DNA from: Candidatus Omnitrophota bacterium
GTDB lineage: Bacteria; Omnitrophota; Gorgyraeia; Aquiviventales; Aquiviventaceae
Direction: 5' to 3'
Assembly (NCBI GenBank): GCA_020057015.1
Contig: JAGVGS010000138.1
Location: 1-13,065 of the forward strand
Length of the DNA stretch: 13,065 nucleotides
Positions within the stretch are counted from its first letter, which is position 1, and every line of letters begins with the position of its first letter. A program made the position numbers and the translations under genes. The notes beneath the pieces were generated by a model. That model saw only the letters and a list, made by a program, of their open reading frames with translations. It was not told the DNA's origin and searched no databases. This document shows positions 1-7,576 of this stretch, in pieces.

Positions 1-726
1 GGCGACGGTCTGCGCCTTATAGTCGATCGCGCAGTAGCTGTCCGCTTGGAAGATGCGGATGCGGCGGATGGATTCATCGCTGATGCGGCTGGCGGTGAGA
101 TTGGCCACGCAGCCATTGGCAAACGTCAGGCGCGCGTTGGCGATGTCTTCGCTCTGGGACAGCACCGGCACGCCGACCGCGTCCACCCGCAGGATGGTCG
201 AGCTGACCAGCCAGAGGAGCATATCCAGGTCATGCACCATCACATCCAGAATAACGCTCACATCGGTGCCCCGGAAGGGGTAGGGGGAGAGGCGATGGAC
301 TTCGAGAAACCGGGGCTGCTTCAGCAAGCCATGCGCGGCCTTGATGGCAGCGTTAAACCGCTCCACATGGCCGATCTGCAGTACGCAGCGGGAGCGCTGG
401 GCAGCCCGCAGGAGGGCATCGGCCTCGCGCAGGCTGGTGGCGATGGGCTTTTCGATCAGCACATGGATGCCGCGCTTCAAGAGGGGCAGGGCGATGGCGG
501 CATGCTGGCTGGTCGGGACGGCCACACTGACGGCCTCGACCAGCTGGACGAGCTGCTTGGTATCTGTAACTGCTTGGCAGCCAAAGCGTTGAGTCAATGG
601 AGCGGTGCGCTTGGCATCGAGATCGCAGACCGCCGCCAACTGCACTCCAGGCATGCCGGCGTAGATTTCCGCATGCCGGGCACCCACATGACCCACGCCA
701 ATGACCCCAAGCCGCAGGGGCTTCAT
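1..726 (-). CDS. Gfo/Idh/MocA-family sugar-nucleotide oxidoreductase, 5' part (GnnA-like)
   Basis: NAD(P)-dependent oxidoreductase whose C-terminal end lies beyond base 1; 242 codons are visible. The ATG is at 726-724. The N-terminus carries the Rossmann motif GVIGVGHVG (residues 7-15), an acidic residue after the second strand (CDLD, 34-37), the family's EKP motif (92-94) and GHVERFN (119-125). A later segment, ILDVMVHDLD, holds the His-Asp expected in the catalytic domain. Relatives with GHVERFN often lie in lipid A gene clusters, and GnnA, which oxidises UDP-GlcNAc at C3, is one of them. The divergent MsbA-like exporter fits such a role, but the substrate cannot be read from the sequence. 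A long plus-strand reading frame over the same bases is a shadow. Family assignment is firm; GnnA function is tentative. Confidence 0.88.
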   Translation of the reverse strand, partial: MKPLRLGVIGVGHVGARHAEIYAGMPGVQLAAVCDLDAKRTAPLTQRFGCQAVTDTKQLVQLVEAVSVAVPTSQHAAIALPLLKRGIHVLIEKPIATSLREADALLRAAQRSRCVLQIGHVERFNAAIKAAHGLLKQPRFLEVHRLSPYPFRGTDVSVILDVMVHDLDMLLWLVSSTILRVDAVGVPVLSQSEDIANARLTFANGCVANLTASRISDESIRRIRIFQADSYCAIDYKAQTVA

Positions 727-739
727 AGATAGGTCTTCT

Positions 740-769
740 AGTCTAACAGCCTGGCTTGTCTAAAGTCAA
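740..769 (-). promoter_or_regulatory. Sigma70-type promoter for the oxidoreductase gene
   Basis: Read on the minus strand: TTGACT (769-764), an 18-base spacer, then TAGACT (745-740). Only 13 bases separate the -10 box from the ATG at 726, so the expected transcript has a leader of about 6 bases and no room for a Shine-Dalgarno site. It interleaves with the opposite promoter for the ABC exporter. Confidence 0.5.
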
Positions 770-784
770 TCAACATGGTAAGAT
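756..784 (+). promoter_or_regulatory. Sigma70-type promoter for the MsbA-like exporter
   Basis: TTGTCT (756-761), a 17-base spacer, then TAAGAT (779-784). The ATG at 794 comes 9 bases after the -10 box, so the transcript would begin within about 3 bases of the start codon. No purine-rich ribosome site lies between. It overlaps the divergent promoter at 740-769, so the two probably compete. Confidence 0.55.
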
Positions 785-793
785 AACCCACTT

Positions 794-2605
794 ATGTCCA
801 CGTATCTCAGGCTCTTACGCTATTTGCGGCCCCATGTAGGGGTATTTGGCTTGGCCATCGGCTGCATGCTGATCTCCAGCTTGCTGAATGGGGTCCAGCT
901 GGGGGCGATTTTCCCCTTAGCCGACCGGATTGTGACCGATAAGACGATCCCTTCGCCGGCCTGGCTGCCGATTTGGCTGGCGCAATTGGTGGCCTGGCTG
1001 AATGCCGTGGAGCCCATGCGCCTGCTGGCCACGCTCGCGCTGATCGTGCCGTTTGCCTTTTTCACCCGCGGCTTGTTTGAGTTCTGGCAGACGTTCTATA
1101 TGAATGACGCGGCCCAGCGCGTGATCCGCGACTTGCGCCAGGCGCTCTTTGACAAGCTCATGGGCCTCTCGCTCGATTACCACCAAAAGGCCACCACCGG
1201 CACCATGATGTCGCGCATCCTCTATGACACCGGCCTGATCCAGAACTCCATCACCGAGGGGCTGACCGACCTGGTTTTCCAGGGGTTCCAGGTGCTGGTC
1301 TATTTGACGATCGTGCTGGTGATCGACTGGAAGCTGTCGCTGCTGGTGGCGGTCGTCGTCCCGCTGATCGCCTGGCCGGTCAGCCGCATCGGGCAGCTGC
1401 TCAAAAAGGTCTCCCGGCAGAGCCAGAAAGTGATGGGCGAGCTCAACGGGACCATCCTCGAGTCGATCTCCGGCATCCAGGTCATCCAGGCGTTCCTGGT
1501 CGAGCAGACGGCCAAGATGAAGTTCGCGCTCGCCAACGAGCAGGCCTACCGGCTGCAGCGCCGCATCCAGAAGCGTATCAATTCGCTCTCACCGCTGACC
1601 GAACTGATCGGGGCGACGGCCGGGGCCATCGTGCTCTACTACGGCGGCCGGCGAGTGCTGGAAGGCCACATGACCTTCGGCACGTTCTTCGCGTTTCTCG
1701 GCTCCATGATGTCGCTGATTCGGCCCTTCAAGCGCCTGGCGAGGCTCTATGGCGTCAACCAGCAAGCCCTCGCCGCAGCCGAGCGCGTCTTCGAGGTGCT
1801 GGATGCCGCGCCCAGCGTGGTGGAGCACCACAAGGCGCGCGTGCTGCCGCGCTTTCACCGCGAGATTGTGTACGAGCACGTGGCGTTCAGCTATGATAAC
1901 CATCCGGCGTTGCGCGGCGTGTCGCTGACCATCCCCTTTGGCGAGAACATCGCCCTGGTAGGCCCGAGCGGCGGCGGCAAGACCACGTTTGCCAACCTCT
2001 TGCCGCGCTTCTATGACCCCAGCGCCGGGCGCATCAAGATCGACGGCCTGGACATCAAGCACGCGACCCTGGCTTCGCTGCGCGAGCAGATCGGCCTCGT
2101 GACCCAGCAGACCTTTTTGTTTAACGATACCGTGCGCGCCAACATCGCGCTGGGCCGGCCGGATGCGGCCTTCGATGAGGTGGTCGAAGCGGCCAAGCAG
2201 GCCAACGCGCACGCGTTCATCAGCAGGCTGCCCCAGGGCTATGACACCGTGATCGGCGAGGATGGTGGCAGCCTCTCGGGCGGCGAGCGCCAGCGGCTGG
2301 CCATCGCCCGCGCGCTGCTGAAGAACCCGGCCGTGTTGATTTTCGATGAGGCGACGAGCCAGCTCGACGCCGAGTCGGAGCATTTGATCACAGACGCGAT
2401 TGAGCGCGTGACGCAGGGCCGCACGGTCTTGTTCATCGCGCATCGGTTGTCCACGGTCCGGCTCGCCCACCGGATCGTGCTGCTTCAGGAAGGGCGCATT
2501 GTCGAGCAAGGCAATCACGACGAGCTCCTGCAAAAGAGCCCCCTCTACCGGAGGTTCTGTGAGCTGCAGCTCATCAGCACAGGGTCGTCGTCAGGAAAGG
2601 AGTAA
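794..2605 (+). CDS. msbA: MsbA-like lipid A/lipid-linked ABC exporter
   Basis: Half-size ABC exporter of 603 residues: an N-terminal membrane domain with about six hydrophobic segments (first at residues 15-37, last near 290-310) followed by an ATPase domain. Visible ATPase motifs are Walker A GPSGGGKTT (390-398), a Q-loop with QQTFLFND, the signature LSGGE (494-498), Walker B VLIFDE (514-519, with catalytic Glu) and the switch His (about 550). The protein would work as a homodimer in the inner membrane. MsbA flips lipid A-core; the N-terminal YLRLLRYLRPH and overall length fit that family, but related exporters of other lipids or peptides look alike. The start is supported by the promoter 9 bases upstream. 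The coding end runs into the rpsB ribosome site. Confidence 0.85.
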   Translation: MSTYLRLLRYLRPHVGVFGLAIGCMLISSLLNGVQLGAIFPLADRIVTDKTIPSPAWLPIWLAQLVAWLNAVEPMRLLATLALIVPFAFFTRGLFEFWQTFYMNDAAQRVIRDLRQALFDKLMGLSLDYHQKATTGTMMSRILYDTGLIQNSITEGLTDLVFQGFQVLVYLTIVLVIDWKLSLLVAVVVPLIAWPVSRIGQLLKKVSRQSQKVMGELNGTILESISGIQVIQAFLVEQTAKMKFALANEQAYRLQRRIQKRINSLSPLTELIGATAGAIVLYYGGRRVLEGHMTFGTFFAFLGSMMSLIRPFKRLARLYGVNQQALAAAERVFEVLDAAPSVVEHHKARVLPRFHREIVYEHVAFSYDNHPALRGVSLTIPFGENIALVGPSGGGKTTFANLLPRFYDPSAGRIKIDGLDIKHATLASLREQIGLVTQQTFLFNDTVRANIALGRPDAAFDEVVEAAKQANAHAFISRLPQGYDTVIGEDGGSLSGGERQRLAIARALLKNPAVLIFDEATSQLDAESEHLITDAIERVTQGRTVLFIAHRLSTVRLAHRIVLLQEGRIVEQGNHDELLQKSPLYRRFCELQLISTGSSSGKE

Positions 2606-2611
2606 GCGGGG

Positions 2612-3382
2612 ATGGCTTCAGAATTGGTGCGGCAGTTGTTGGATGCAGGGGTGCATTTCGGGCACCAGACCAAGCGCTGGAACCCGAAGATGAAGCGGTA
2701 CATTTTCGGCCGCCGCTCGGGGATCTACATTATCGACCTCGAGCAGACCGAGCAGCACTTGAAGCAGGCGTGCGATTTCGTGGAGGACCTGGCGGCCCGA
2801 GGCCAGCGGGTGCTGTTCGTTGGCACCAAGAAGCAAGCCCGGCCGATCCTCGAGGCGGAGGCCAAGCGCGCCGGCATGCCCTATGTGATCAACCGGTGGC
2901 TGGGCGGCACGATGACGAACTTTCAGACGATCAAAGCCAATATCGAACGGCTGCGGTTGCTGCGCCAGCAGAAAGCCGAGGGGTTCTTCGAGCGCATCTC
3001 CAAGAAGGACGCCAAACGCCTGAGCAAGGACCTCGAGCGGCTGGAAGAGCATTTCGGCGGCGTGGCGGATCTGGATCGCGTGCCGGGGTGCTTGTTCATC
3101 ATTGATACCAAGCGCGAGGACATCGCCGTGCGCGAGGCTAACCGCCTCAACATCCCGATCATCGCCATTTGCGACACGAACACCGATCCGGAGCGCATCG
3201 CGTACCCGATTCCAGGCAACGACGACGCCATCCGGGCGATCAAGCTGGTGGTGGGTATGATCACCGAGCGGGTGATCGCCGGGCACCAGCGCTATCTGAC
3301 CGCCCAGCAAGTCGTGACACCCGTGGCCAAGCCCGAAGAGACGACTGCGGTCGCCACTACCGAAGCCAAGGCAGGCGCATGA
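2612..3382 (+). CDS. rpsB: 30S ribosomal protein S2
   Basis: Ribosomal protein S2 of the small subunit, 256 residues. It opens with the family's LLDAGVHFGHQTKRWNPKM stretch, followed by YIIDLEQT, the GTKKQA segment (about residues 71-76), VINRWLGGTMTNF, and the conserved block with IIDTKRE, NIPIIAICDTN and PIPGNDDAIRAI. The C-terminal tail after about residue 230 is Ala/Thr/Glu-rich and probably disordered. An AAGGAG Shine-Dalgarno (2597-2602) sits directly before the exporter's stop codon, 9 bases from this ATG. The gene overlaps tsf by four bases (ATGA), the standard rpsB-tsf coupling. I see no separate promoter in the short gap, so it is either read with the exporter or served by a promoter inside that gene. 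Confidence 0.98.
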   Translation: MASELVRQLLDAGVHFGHQTKRWNPKMKRYIFGRRSGIYIIDLEQTEQHLKQACDFVEDLAARGQRVLFVGTKKQARPILEAEAKRAGMPYVINRWLGGTMTNFQTIKANIERLRLLRQQKAEGFFERISKKDAKRLSKDLERLEEHFGGVADLDRVPGCLFIIDTKREDIAVREANRLNIPIIAICDTNTDPERIAYPIPGNDDAIRAIKLVVGMITERVIAGHQRYLTAQQVVTPVAKPEETTAVATTEAKAGA

Positions 3383-3906
3383 CCACGATGACCAAAGCCA
3401 AAATCAGCGTGGATGCGATCAAGTCCCTGCGCGATAAGACCGGCGCTCCCCTGGGCGAGGTGCGCGCTGCGCTCGAGGTTTCGGGCGGCAGCGAGCCCAA
3501 AGCGCTCGAGTGGCTGAAAGCGCGCGGCGTGCAAGTGGCCGAGAAGCGCCAGGGCCGGGCCACGGGCCAGGGCCGCATCGAGGCGTACATCCACCACGAC
3601 GGCAAGCTGGGGGCGTTGGTGGAAGTGGCCTGCGAGACCGACTTTGTGGCGCGCACGGCCGACTTCACGCAATTTGCGAAAGACCTCGCCCTGCACGTGG
3701 CGGCGATGGCGCCGAAGTACGTGAAGGCCGAGGACGCGCCGGCCGGGATAAGCCAAGACGACCTGAAGGCCTGGGTGTTGCTCGAGCAGCCCTTTGTGAA
3801 GGACGCCGGCATAACGGTGGGCGACTTGCTCAAGGCCCTCATCGCGAAGACCGGCGAGAACGTGGTGATCCGCCGCGTGGTGAAGTTCGGCATCGGCGGC
3901 GAGTGA
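3379..3906 (+). CDS. tsf: Elongation factor Ts
   Basis: Nucleotide exchange factor for EF-Tu; 175 residues from the ATG that overlaps the rpsB stop. A second in-frame ATG at 3388 is an equally possible start. The N-terminal UBA-like domain reads IKSLRDKTGAPLGEVRAAL; typical EF-Ts has MxxCKxAL here, so both the Met and the Cys are changed. The core dimer-contact motif VEVACETDFVART is intact. It is far shorter than the 283-residue E. coli protein and near the compact EF-Ts forms of about 200 residues: one globular core domain and no coiled-coil insert. The C-terminal segment (TGENVVIRRVVKFGIGGE) is complete, so the gene is compact rather than broken. Confidence 0.96.
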   Translation: MTTMTKAKISVDAIKSLRDKTGAPLGEVRAALEVSGGSEPKALEWLKARGVQVAEKRQGRATGQGRIEAYIHHDGKLGALVEVACETDFVARTADFTQFAKDLALHVAAMAPKYVKAEDAPAGISQDDLKAWVLLEQPFVKDAGITVGDLLKALIAKTGENVVIRRVVKFGIGGE

Positions 3907-3911
3907 GGCGC

Positions 3912-4649
3912 ATGCCCAAGACGCCCCCGGGCCAGGCAAAGTACCGCCGCATCGTGCTGAAGCTCAGCGGCGAGGCGCTGCAGGGCAAGCTCGGTTTTGG
4001 CATTGATCCGGACGTGCTCAACGACCTGGCGGGCCAGGTCAAAGAGGTCCGGGAGCTGGGCGTGCAGGTGACCATCGTCGTCGGTGGCGGCAACATTTTC
4101 CGGGGCCTGAAGACCTCGAAGGCCACGGGGATGGAGCGCGCGACGGCCGACTACATGGGCATGCTCGCGACGGCGATCAACGGGTTGGCCCTGCAGGACG
4201 CGCTGGAGCGCGCCGGGGTGCCCACGCGGGTGCAGACCGCCATTGAGGTCGCCAAGGTGGCCGAGCCTTACATCCGCCGGCGGGCGATTCGCCACTTGGA
4301 AAAAGGGCGCGTGGTGATCTTTGTCGGCGGGATCGGCAGCCCGTTTTTCACGACCGACACGACGGCGGCACTGCGCGCCATGGAAATCGGCGCGGATGTG
4401 GTGCTCAAGGCCACGCAGGTGGATGGCATCTATTCCGATGACCCGGCGCTGAACCGCCGGGCGAAAAAGTTCAAGACGCTCACCTTCAAAGACGTGCTGC
4501 GCAAGGGCCTGAAAGTGATGGACGCCACAGCCGTCAGCCTGTGCATGGATGGCAAGATGCCCATCATCGTCTTCGACCTGCACCAGCGCGGCAACATCAA
4601 GCGCGCGGTGATGGGCGAGCCGGTGGGGACGCGAGTCGTCAGCCGCTAA
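3912..4649 (+). CDS. pyrH: UMP kinase
   Basis: Bacterial UMP kinase (amino-acid-kinase fold, hexameric), which converts UMP to UDP for pyrimidine nucleotide synthesis; 245 residues. Visible motifs: VLKLSGEAL with the phosphate-binding Lys (about residues 15-23), VVGGGNIFRG (about 57-66), the UMP-binding FVGGIGSPFFTTDTTAALRA segment, and LKATQVDGIYSDDP. It has about 10 extra N-terminal residues (PKTPPGQAKY), which are unlikely to matter. The ATG is 5 bases after the tsf stop, with TGAGG as a modest ribosome site. The order tsf-pyrH-frr is widely conserved in bacteria and points to a single transcript. Confidence 0.97.
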   Translation: MPKTPPGQAKYRRIVLKLSGEALQGKLGFGIDPDVLNDLAGQVKEVRELGVQVTIVVGGGNIFRGLKTSKATGMERATADYMGMLATAINGLALQDALERAGVPTRVQTAIEVAKVAEPYIRRRAIRHLEKGRVVIFVGGIGSPFFTTDTTAALRAMEIGADVVLKATQVDGIYSDDPALNRRAKKFKTLTFKDVLRKGLKVMDATAVSLCMDGKMPIIVFDLHQRGNIKRAVMGEPVGTRVVSR

Positions 4650-4659
4650 AGGAGGTTTA

Positions 4660-5226
4660 ATGCTCACCTCGACGCAGCCGCTATTCAAGGACGTGGAAGG
4701 CAAGATGCAAAAGGGGCTGGACACCCTGCGCCGCGAGTTCAGCGAGCTGCGCGGCGGACGAGCCACCCCGGCGCTGGTGGAGCACATCACCGTGGATTAT
4801 TACGGCACCGCCACCCCGCTGAAGCAATTGGCGGCGATTACCTCGCCGGAGCCGAGCCTCCTCGTGATCCAGCCTTGGGATGCGAAGGTGGCTCCGGAGA
4901 TCGAGAGGGCCATCTTGAAGGCGTCGATCGGCATCACGCCGGTGATGGACGGCAAGGTCGTGCGTCTGCCCATCCCGCCGCTGACGGGCGAGCGCCGCGT
5001 CGAGCTGACCAAGGTCGTGCATAAGGTGGCCGAGGAGAGCCGCATCGCGATGCGCAACGTCCGCCGCGACGCCAACGAGGCCGTCAAGAAGCTCAAGGCC
5101 GAGAAGCAAGTGAGCGAGGACGAGGCCTTCAAGGCGCAGGAACAGGTGCAGAAGCTCACCGACAAGTACATCGGGCAGATCGACAGCTTGGTGAAAAGTA
5201 AAGAGCAGGAGCTCAACACCGTCTGA
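4660..5226 (+). CDS. frr: Ribosome recycling factor
   Basis: Ribosome recycling factor, which splits post-termination ribosomes together with EF-G; 188 residues, the usual length. Recognisable blocks are LRGGRATPALVEHITVDYYG (about residues 29-48), TPLKQLAAI, the LTGERRVEL motif, and AMRNVRRDANEAVKKL in the long-helix domain. A near-perfect Shine-Dalgarno, AAGGAGG (4649-4655), starts at the last base of the pyrH stop and lies 4 bases from the ATG. This is the strongest ribosome site in the window and shows that this organism's ribosomes use SD pairing. It is the last gene of the ribosomal block; a hairpin follows. Confidence 0.98.
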   Translation: MLTSTQPLFKDVEGKMQKGLDTLRREFSELRGGRATPALVEHITVDYYGTATPLKQLAAITSPEPSLLVIQPWDAKVAPEIERAILKASIGITPVMDGKVVRLPIPPLTGERRVELTKVVHKVAEESRIAMRNVRRDANEAVKKLKAEKQVSEDEAFKAQEQVQKLTDKYIGQIDSLVKSKEQELNTV

Positions 5227-5257
5227 CGCGCGGTCGGACAGGGTTGGGCTCGTACGA

Positions 5258-5284
5258 CGCCCGCTGGGGCTGACTCAGCGGGCG
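5258..5284 (+). terminator. GC-rich hairpin after frr, possible terminator
   Basis: CGCCCGCTG (5258-5266) pairs perfectly with CAGCGGGCG (5276-5284) around a 9-base loop. It lies 31 bases after the frr stop and before tRNA-Lys. Only CTTTGCT follows, not a proper T run, so termination may be partial, allowing read-through into tRNA-Lys and serS. Confidence 0.55.
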
Positions 5285-5286
5285 CT

Positions 5287-5314
5287 TTGCTAGGACGTAT
5301 TGATCTTTTATAAT
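5287..5314 (+). promoter_or_regulatory. Promoter-like hexamers abutting tRNA-Lys
   Basis: TTGCTA (5287-5292), a 16-base spacer, then a perfect TATAAT (5309-5314). The tRNA begins only 2 bases after the -10 box, whereas initiation normally falls 6-8 bases after it. Either initiation is unusually close, or this serves something other than the tRNA 5' end. The 9-mer TTTATAATT occurs again at 5398-5406, on the other side of the tRNA. Confidence 0.4.
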
Positions 5315-5316
5315 TT

Positions 5317-5389
5317 GGGCCGCTAGCTCATCTGGCAGAGCAAGGGCCTTTTAAGCCCTGGGTGCTGGGTTCGAGTCCCAGGCGGCCCA
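5317..5389 (+). tRNA. tRNA-Lys(TTT)
   Basis: Full cloverleaf of 73 bases: acceptor GGGCCGC/GCGGCCC, D-stem GCTC/GAGC, anticodon stem AGGGC/GCCCT with loop CTTTTAA (anticodon TTT), and T-stem CTGGG/CCCAG with loop TTCGAGT. The discriminator is A. CCA is not encoded, since CTT follows. Confidence 0.97.
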
Positions 5390-5399
5390 CTTTTTCATT

Positions 5400-5405
5400 T
5401 ATAAT
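5400..5405 (+). promoter_or_regulatory. TATAAT box just upstream of serS
   Basis: Perfect TATAAT ending 9 bases before the serS ATG. No convincing -35 element is seen; the right distance falls in the T-arm of tRNA-Lys. If used, transcription would start about 3 bases before the ATG. A GGAG (5407-5410) lies between the box and the ATG and would act as ribosome site on a longer read-through transcript. Confidence 0.35.
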
Positions 5406-5414
5406 TGGAGAGCC

Positions 5415-6677
5415 ATGCTCGACCTCAAACTGCTGCGCGAGAACCCGGACGCGATCCGGGAGGCGCTCAAGCGCCGCGGCAGCGCCTACCCGCTGGACGC
5501 CCTGCTCGTCAAAGAGCAGCAGCGCCGCCAGTGGATCACGGCGCTGGATGAGCAGCGCCGGGAGCAGCGGCTGGCCTCTGAGGCCTACGGCCAGCAGAAG
5601 GCCGCCGGAACGGCCGGCGCGCCGCCGGCTGCTTTGAAGGCGCTCTCCGAGCGCATCAAGGCGCAAGAGCAAGAGCTCAAGCAGCTCGAAGCGCACATCC
5701 TCAGCGAGTTGGCGGTGATTCCGAACATCCCGCATGCGTCGCTGCCGGTGGGCGATGCCGCCTCGAATGAGGTCGTGCGCGTCATCGGGCAAAAGCCCAC
5801 CTACGGGTTTGCCCCGAAGACACACATGGCCCTGGGGGCCACGCGCGGCCTGATGGACTTGGAACGGGCCGCCAAGATCGCCGGCTCGCATTTTCCGCTC
5901 TTCACGGGGATGGGGGCCAGGCTCGAGCGCGCCCTGATCAACTGGATGCTCGATGTGCAGACCAAAGAGCACGGCTACACCGAAATCGCCCCCCCATATC
6001 TCGTCAACCGGGCCTCGATGTTCAGCACCGGCCAGCTGCCGAAGTTTGAAGAGGACATGTACCGCCTGAAGGACGATGATCTGTTCCTCGTGCCCACGGC
6101 GGAAGTGCCGGTGACCAACCTCCACCGCGATGAGATTCTGGAAGAGAGCCAGCTGCCGATCTGTTACACCGCATACAGCGCGTGCTTTCGCCGGGAAGCC
6201 GGCTCCTACGGCAAGGAGACTCGCGGCATGGTCCGCGTGCACCAATTCGACAAAGTCGAGCTCGTCAAGTTCGTGAAGCCCGAGACGTCCTATGGCGAGC
6301 TGGAGAAGCTTGTCGGCCACGCGGAGACGATTTTGCAGCGCCTGGGGCTGCATTATCGCGTGGTGGCGCTGGCGACGGGTGATTTGAGCTTTGCCGCGGC
6401 CAAGTGCTATGACCTGGAAGCCTGGGCGCCGGGGCTGAATCAGTACCTCGAAGTCTCCAGCTGCAGCAACTTCGAAGACTTCCAGGCCCGGCGGGGCAAT
6501 ATCCGCTATCGCCAGGCCGCGACCAAAAAGCTCGCGCACGTGCATACGCTGAATGGCTCCGGGGTGGCCCTGGCGCGCACGCTCATATGTCTCTTGGAGA
6601 CGCACCAGCAGGCCGACGGCCGCATCCGCGTGCCCGAGGCGCTGCGCCCGTATCTGGATGGGAAAGACCTCCTCTAA
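5415..6677 (+). CDS. serS: Seryl-tRNA synthetase
   Basis: Class II aminoacyl-tRNA synthetase charging tRNA-Ser; 420 residues, normal length. The N-terminus (about residues 27-105) is the charged coiled-coil arm that recognises the long variable arm of tRNA-Ser; it contains an Ala/Gly-rich turn near residues 57-75. Motif 2 has RREAGSYGKETRGMVRVHQF, with R259-R260-E261. Motif 3 has GSGVALARTLICLLETHQ, with Arg388. TAEVPVTN and the ATGDL and SSCSNFEDFQ segments match the active site. The ATG is preceded by GGAG at 4 bases. It follows tRNA-Lys and heads a region that holds four different tRNA-Ser genes. Its 3' end overlaps the start of the next gene by 20 bases. Confidence 0.98.
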   Translation: MLDLKLLRENPDAIREALKRRGSAYPLDALLVKEQQRRQWITALDEQRREQRLASEAYGQQKAAGTAGAPPAALKALSERIKAQEQELKQLEAHILSELAVIPNIPHASLPVGDAASNEVVRVIGQKPTYGFAPKTHMALGATRGLMDLERAAKIAGSHFPLFTGMGARLERALINWMLDVQTKEHGYTEIAPPYLVNRASMFSTGQLPKFEEDMYRLKDDDLFLVPTAEVPVTNLHRDEILEESQLPICYTAYSACFRREAGSYGKETRGMVRVHQFDKVELVKFVKPETSYGELEKLVGHAETILQRLGLHYRVVALATGDLSFAAAKCYDLEAWAPGLNQYLEVSSCSNFEDFQARRGNIRYRQAATKKLAHVHTLNGSGVALARTLICLLETHQQADGRIRVPEALRPYLDGKDLL

Positions 6678-7407
6678 CATCGGCTTAGCCCTTTCACGAG
6701 CGCTTAAAATCGCGGTCGTGTTTTTCCTCGTGCCGCTGGTGATCGGACTGTTGCGCGGCGTGCGCCAAGAGCTGGATGTGGCCGTCATCGGGCAGCGCAC
6801 GGCGCTGTATTGGGTGGATGTCGGGGCGCTGACGTATATTTGGGTGCACCTGTTGCTGTGGCGTCCGGTGCCGGTGTTCCGGGTGAGCCGCGAGATGTTC
6901 TCCACCCTCGCGACGTGGCTGTTCGGCGGCCAGGTCTCCAGCGTCGATGAAGTGCAGACCGGCCGGCGGGCCCCAGCGCCCAAGAAGGGTCGGGGCGATA
7001 AGGACAAGGACGACGGCAAGCAGGGCGGCCCGGCCCAGCCCTCGACGCTGGTGGCGTTCAGCCCGTATGTGATGCCGCTGTACACCGTGCTGGTGTGCGC
7101 GGCCGGGTGGGTGCTGGCGCGCTGGATTGACGCCGCGCTGATCGAGCAGCCCGCGGCCCTGCTGGTGGGCATCACGCTTACGTTTCATTGGCTGATGACC
7201 GCTGATGAGTTGCAGCAGCAGCGTAAGCGCTGGCACCTGGAGACCTATTTGCTCGCCATCGGGCTCATCTTCACCCTGACGGTGCTCATCGCGGCGGCGT
7301 GCCTGCCGCTGGCGGTGCCGGCGTTTTCCGCCGGGCGGGCCCTCACGGAGGGCTGGGCGCAGGCGCAGCACGTGTACCGCGCCCTGGTGCAGGGGCTCTT
7401 TCTCTAG
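6658..7407 (+). CDS. Unrecognised multi-pass membrane protein
   Basis: I do not recognise this family. The 249-residue protein has about five hydrophobic segments (roughly residues 16-32, 49-68, 134-155, 163-180 and 194-217). A charged, flexible stretch between the second and third is rich in Lys, Asp, Gly and Pro (about 102-124, including GDKDKDDGKQ). No signal peptide or catalytic motif is visible. The reading frame is open further upstream inside serS. I chose ATG 6658 because it overlaps serS by only 20 bases and starts a natural N-terminus just before the first membrane segment; GTG 6718 is an alternative. The stop codon is followed with no gap by tRNA-Ser(TGA). Translational coupling to serS is likely. 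Confidence 0.75.
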   Translation: MGKTSSNIGLALSRALKIAVVFFLVPLVIGLLRGVRQELDVAVIGQRTALYWVDVGALTYIWVHLLLWRPVPVFRVSREMFSTLATWLFGGQVSSVDEVQTGRRAPAPKKGRGDKDKDDGKQGGPAQPSTLVAFSPYVMPLYTVLVCAAGWVLARWIDAALIEQPAALLVGITLTFHWLMTADELQQQRKRWHLETYLLAIGLIFTLTVLIAAACLPLAVPAFSAGRALTEGWAQAQHVYRALVQGLFL

Positions 7408-7494
7408 GGAGGAGTGGCAGAGTGGTCGAATGCGCCTGTCTTGAAAACAGGTAGGGCTGCAAGGCTCTCAGAGGTTCGAATCCTCTCTCCTCCG
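7408..7494 (+). tRNA. tRNA-Ser(TGA)
   Basis: Acceptor GGAGGAG/CTCCTCC, anticodon stem CCTGT/ACAGG with loop CTTGAAA (anticodon TGA), long class II variable arm, T-stem AGAGG/CCTCT with loop TTCGAAT, and discriminator G. CCA is not encoded. Its first base directly follows the TAG stop of the membrane-protein gene, so the tRNA is probably released from that mRNA by RNase P. Confidence 0.97.
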
Positions 7495-7545
7495 CGCTTC
7501 TTCTTGGCTTTGTGCTCAACGCTTAAATAAGTCATCCAAAACCGC

Positions 7546-7576
7546 CGTTGACAACCAACGCCCGTCATTTTATAGT
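7546..7576 (+). promoter_or_regulatory. Strong promoter with a dyad over the -35 box
   Basis: TTGACA (7548-7553), an exact 17-base spacer, then TATAGT (7571-7576): the best sigma70 match in the window. The next gene's ATG lies 6 bases after the -10 box, so the first transcribed base should be at or next to the A of the ATG. The -35 box is part of an inverted repeat, CGTTG (7546-7550) and CAACG (7556-7560), a possible small operator. Confidence 0.65.

Noticed and set aside
46..732. Plus-strand frame of 228 codons at the left edge
   Set aside because: The minus strand encodes a clear Gfo/Idh/MocA protein over the same bases; the plus frame has no motifs.
1589..2533. Long minus-strand reading frame opposite the ABC exporter
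   Set aside because: It is an open frame typical of GC-rich codon bias opposite a real gene; no family motifs, and the plus strand has all ABC motifs.
6553..6657. Earlier start for the membrane protein inside serS
   Set aside because: The extra residues are an Arg-rich off-frame translation of the conserved serS motif 3 region, not a plausible N-terminus.
5328..7175. Very long minus-strand frame across tRNA-Lys, serS and the membrane protein
   Set aside because: It has no recognisable domain, crosses a tRNA, and lies opposite an unambiguous serS; it is a codon-bias shadow.
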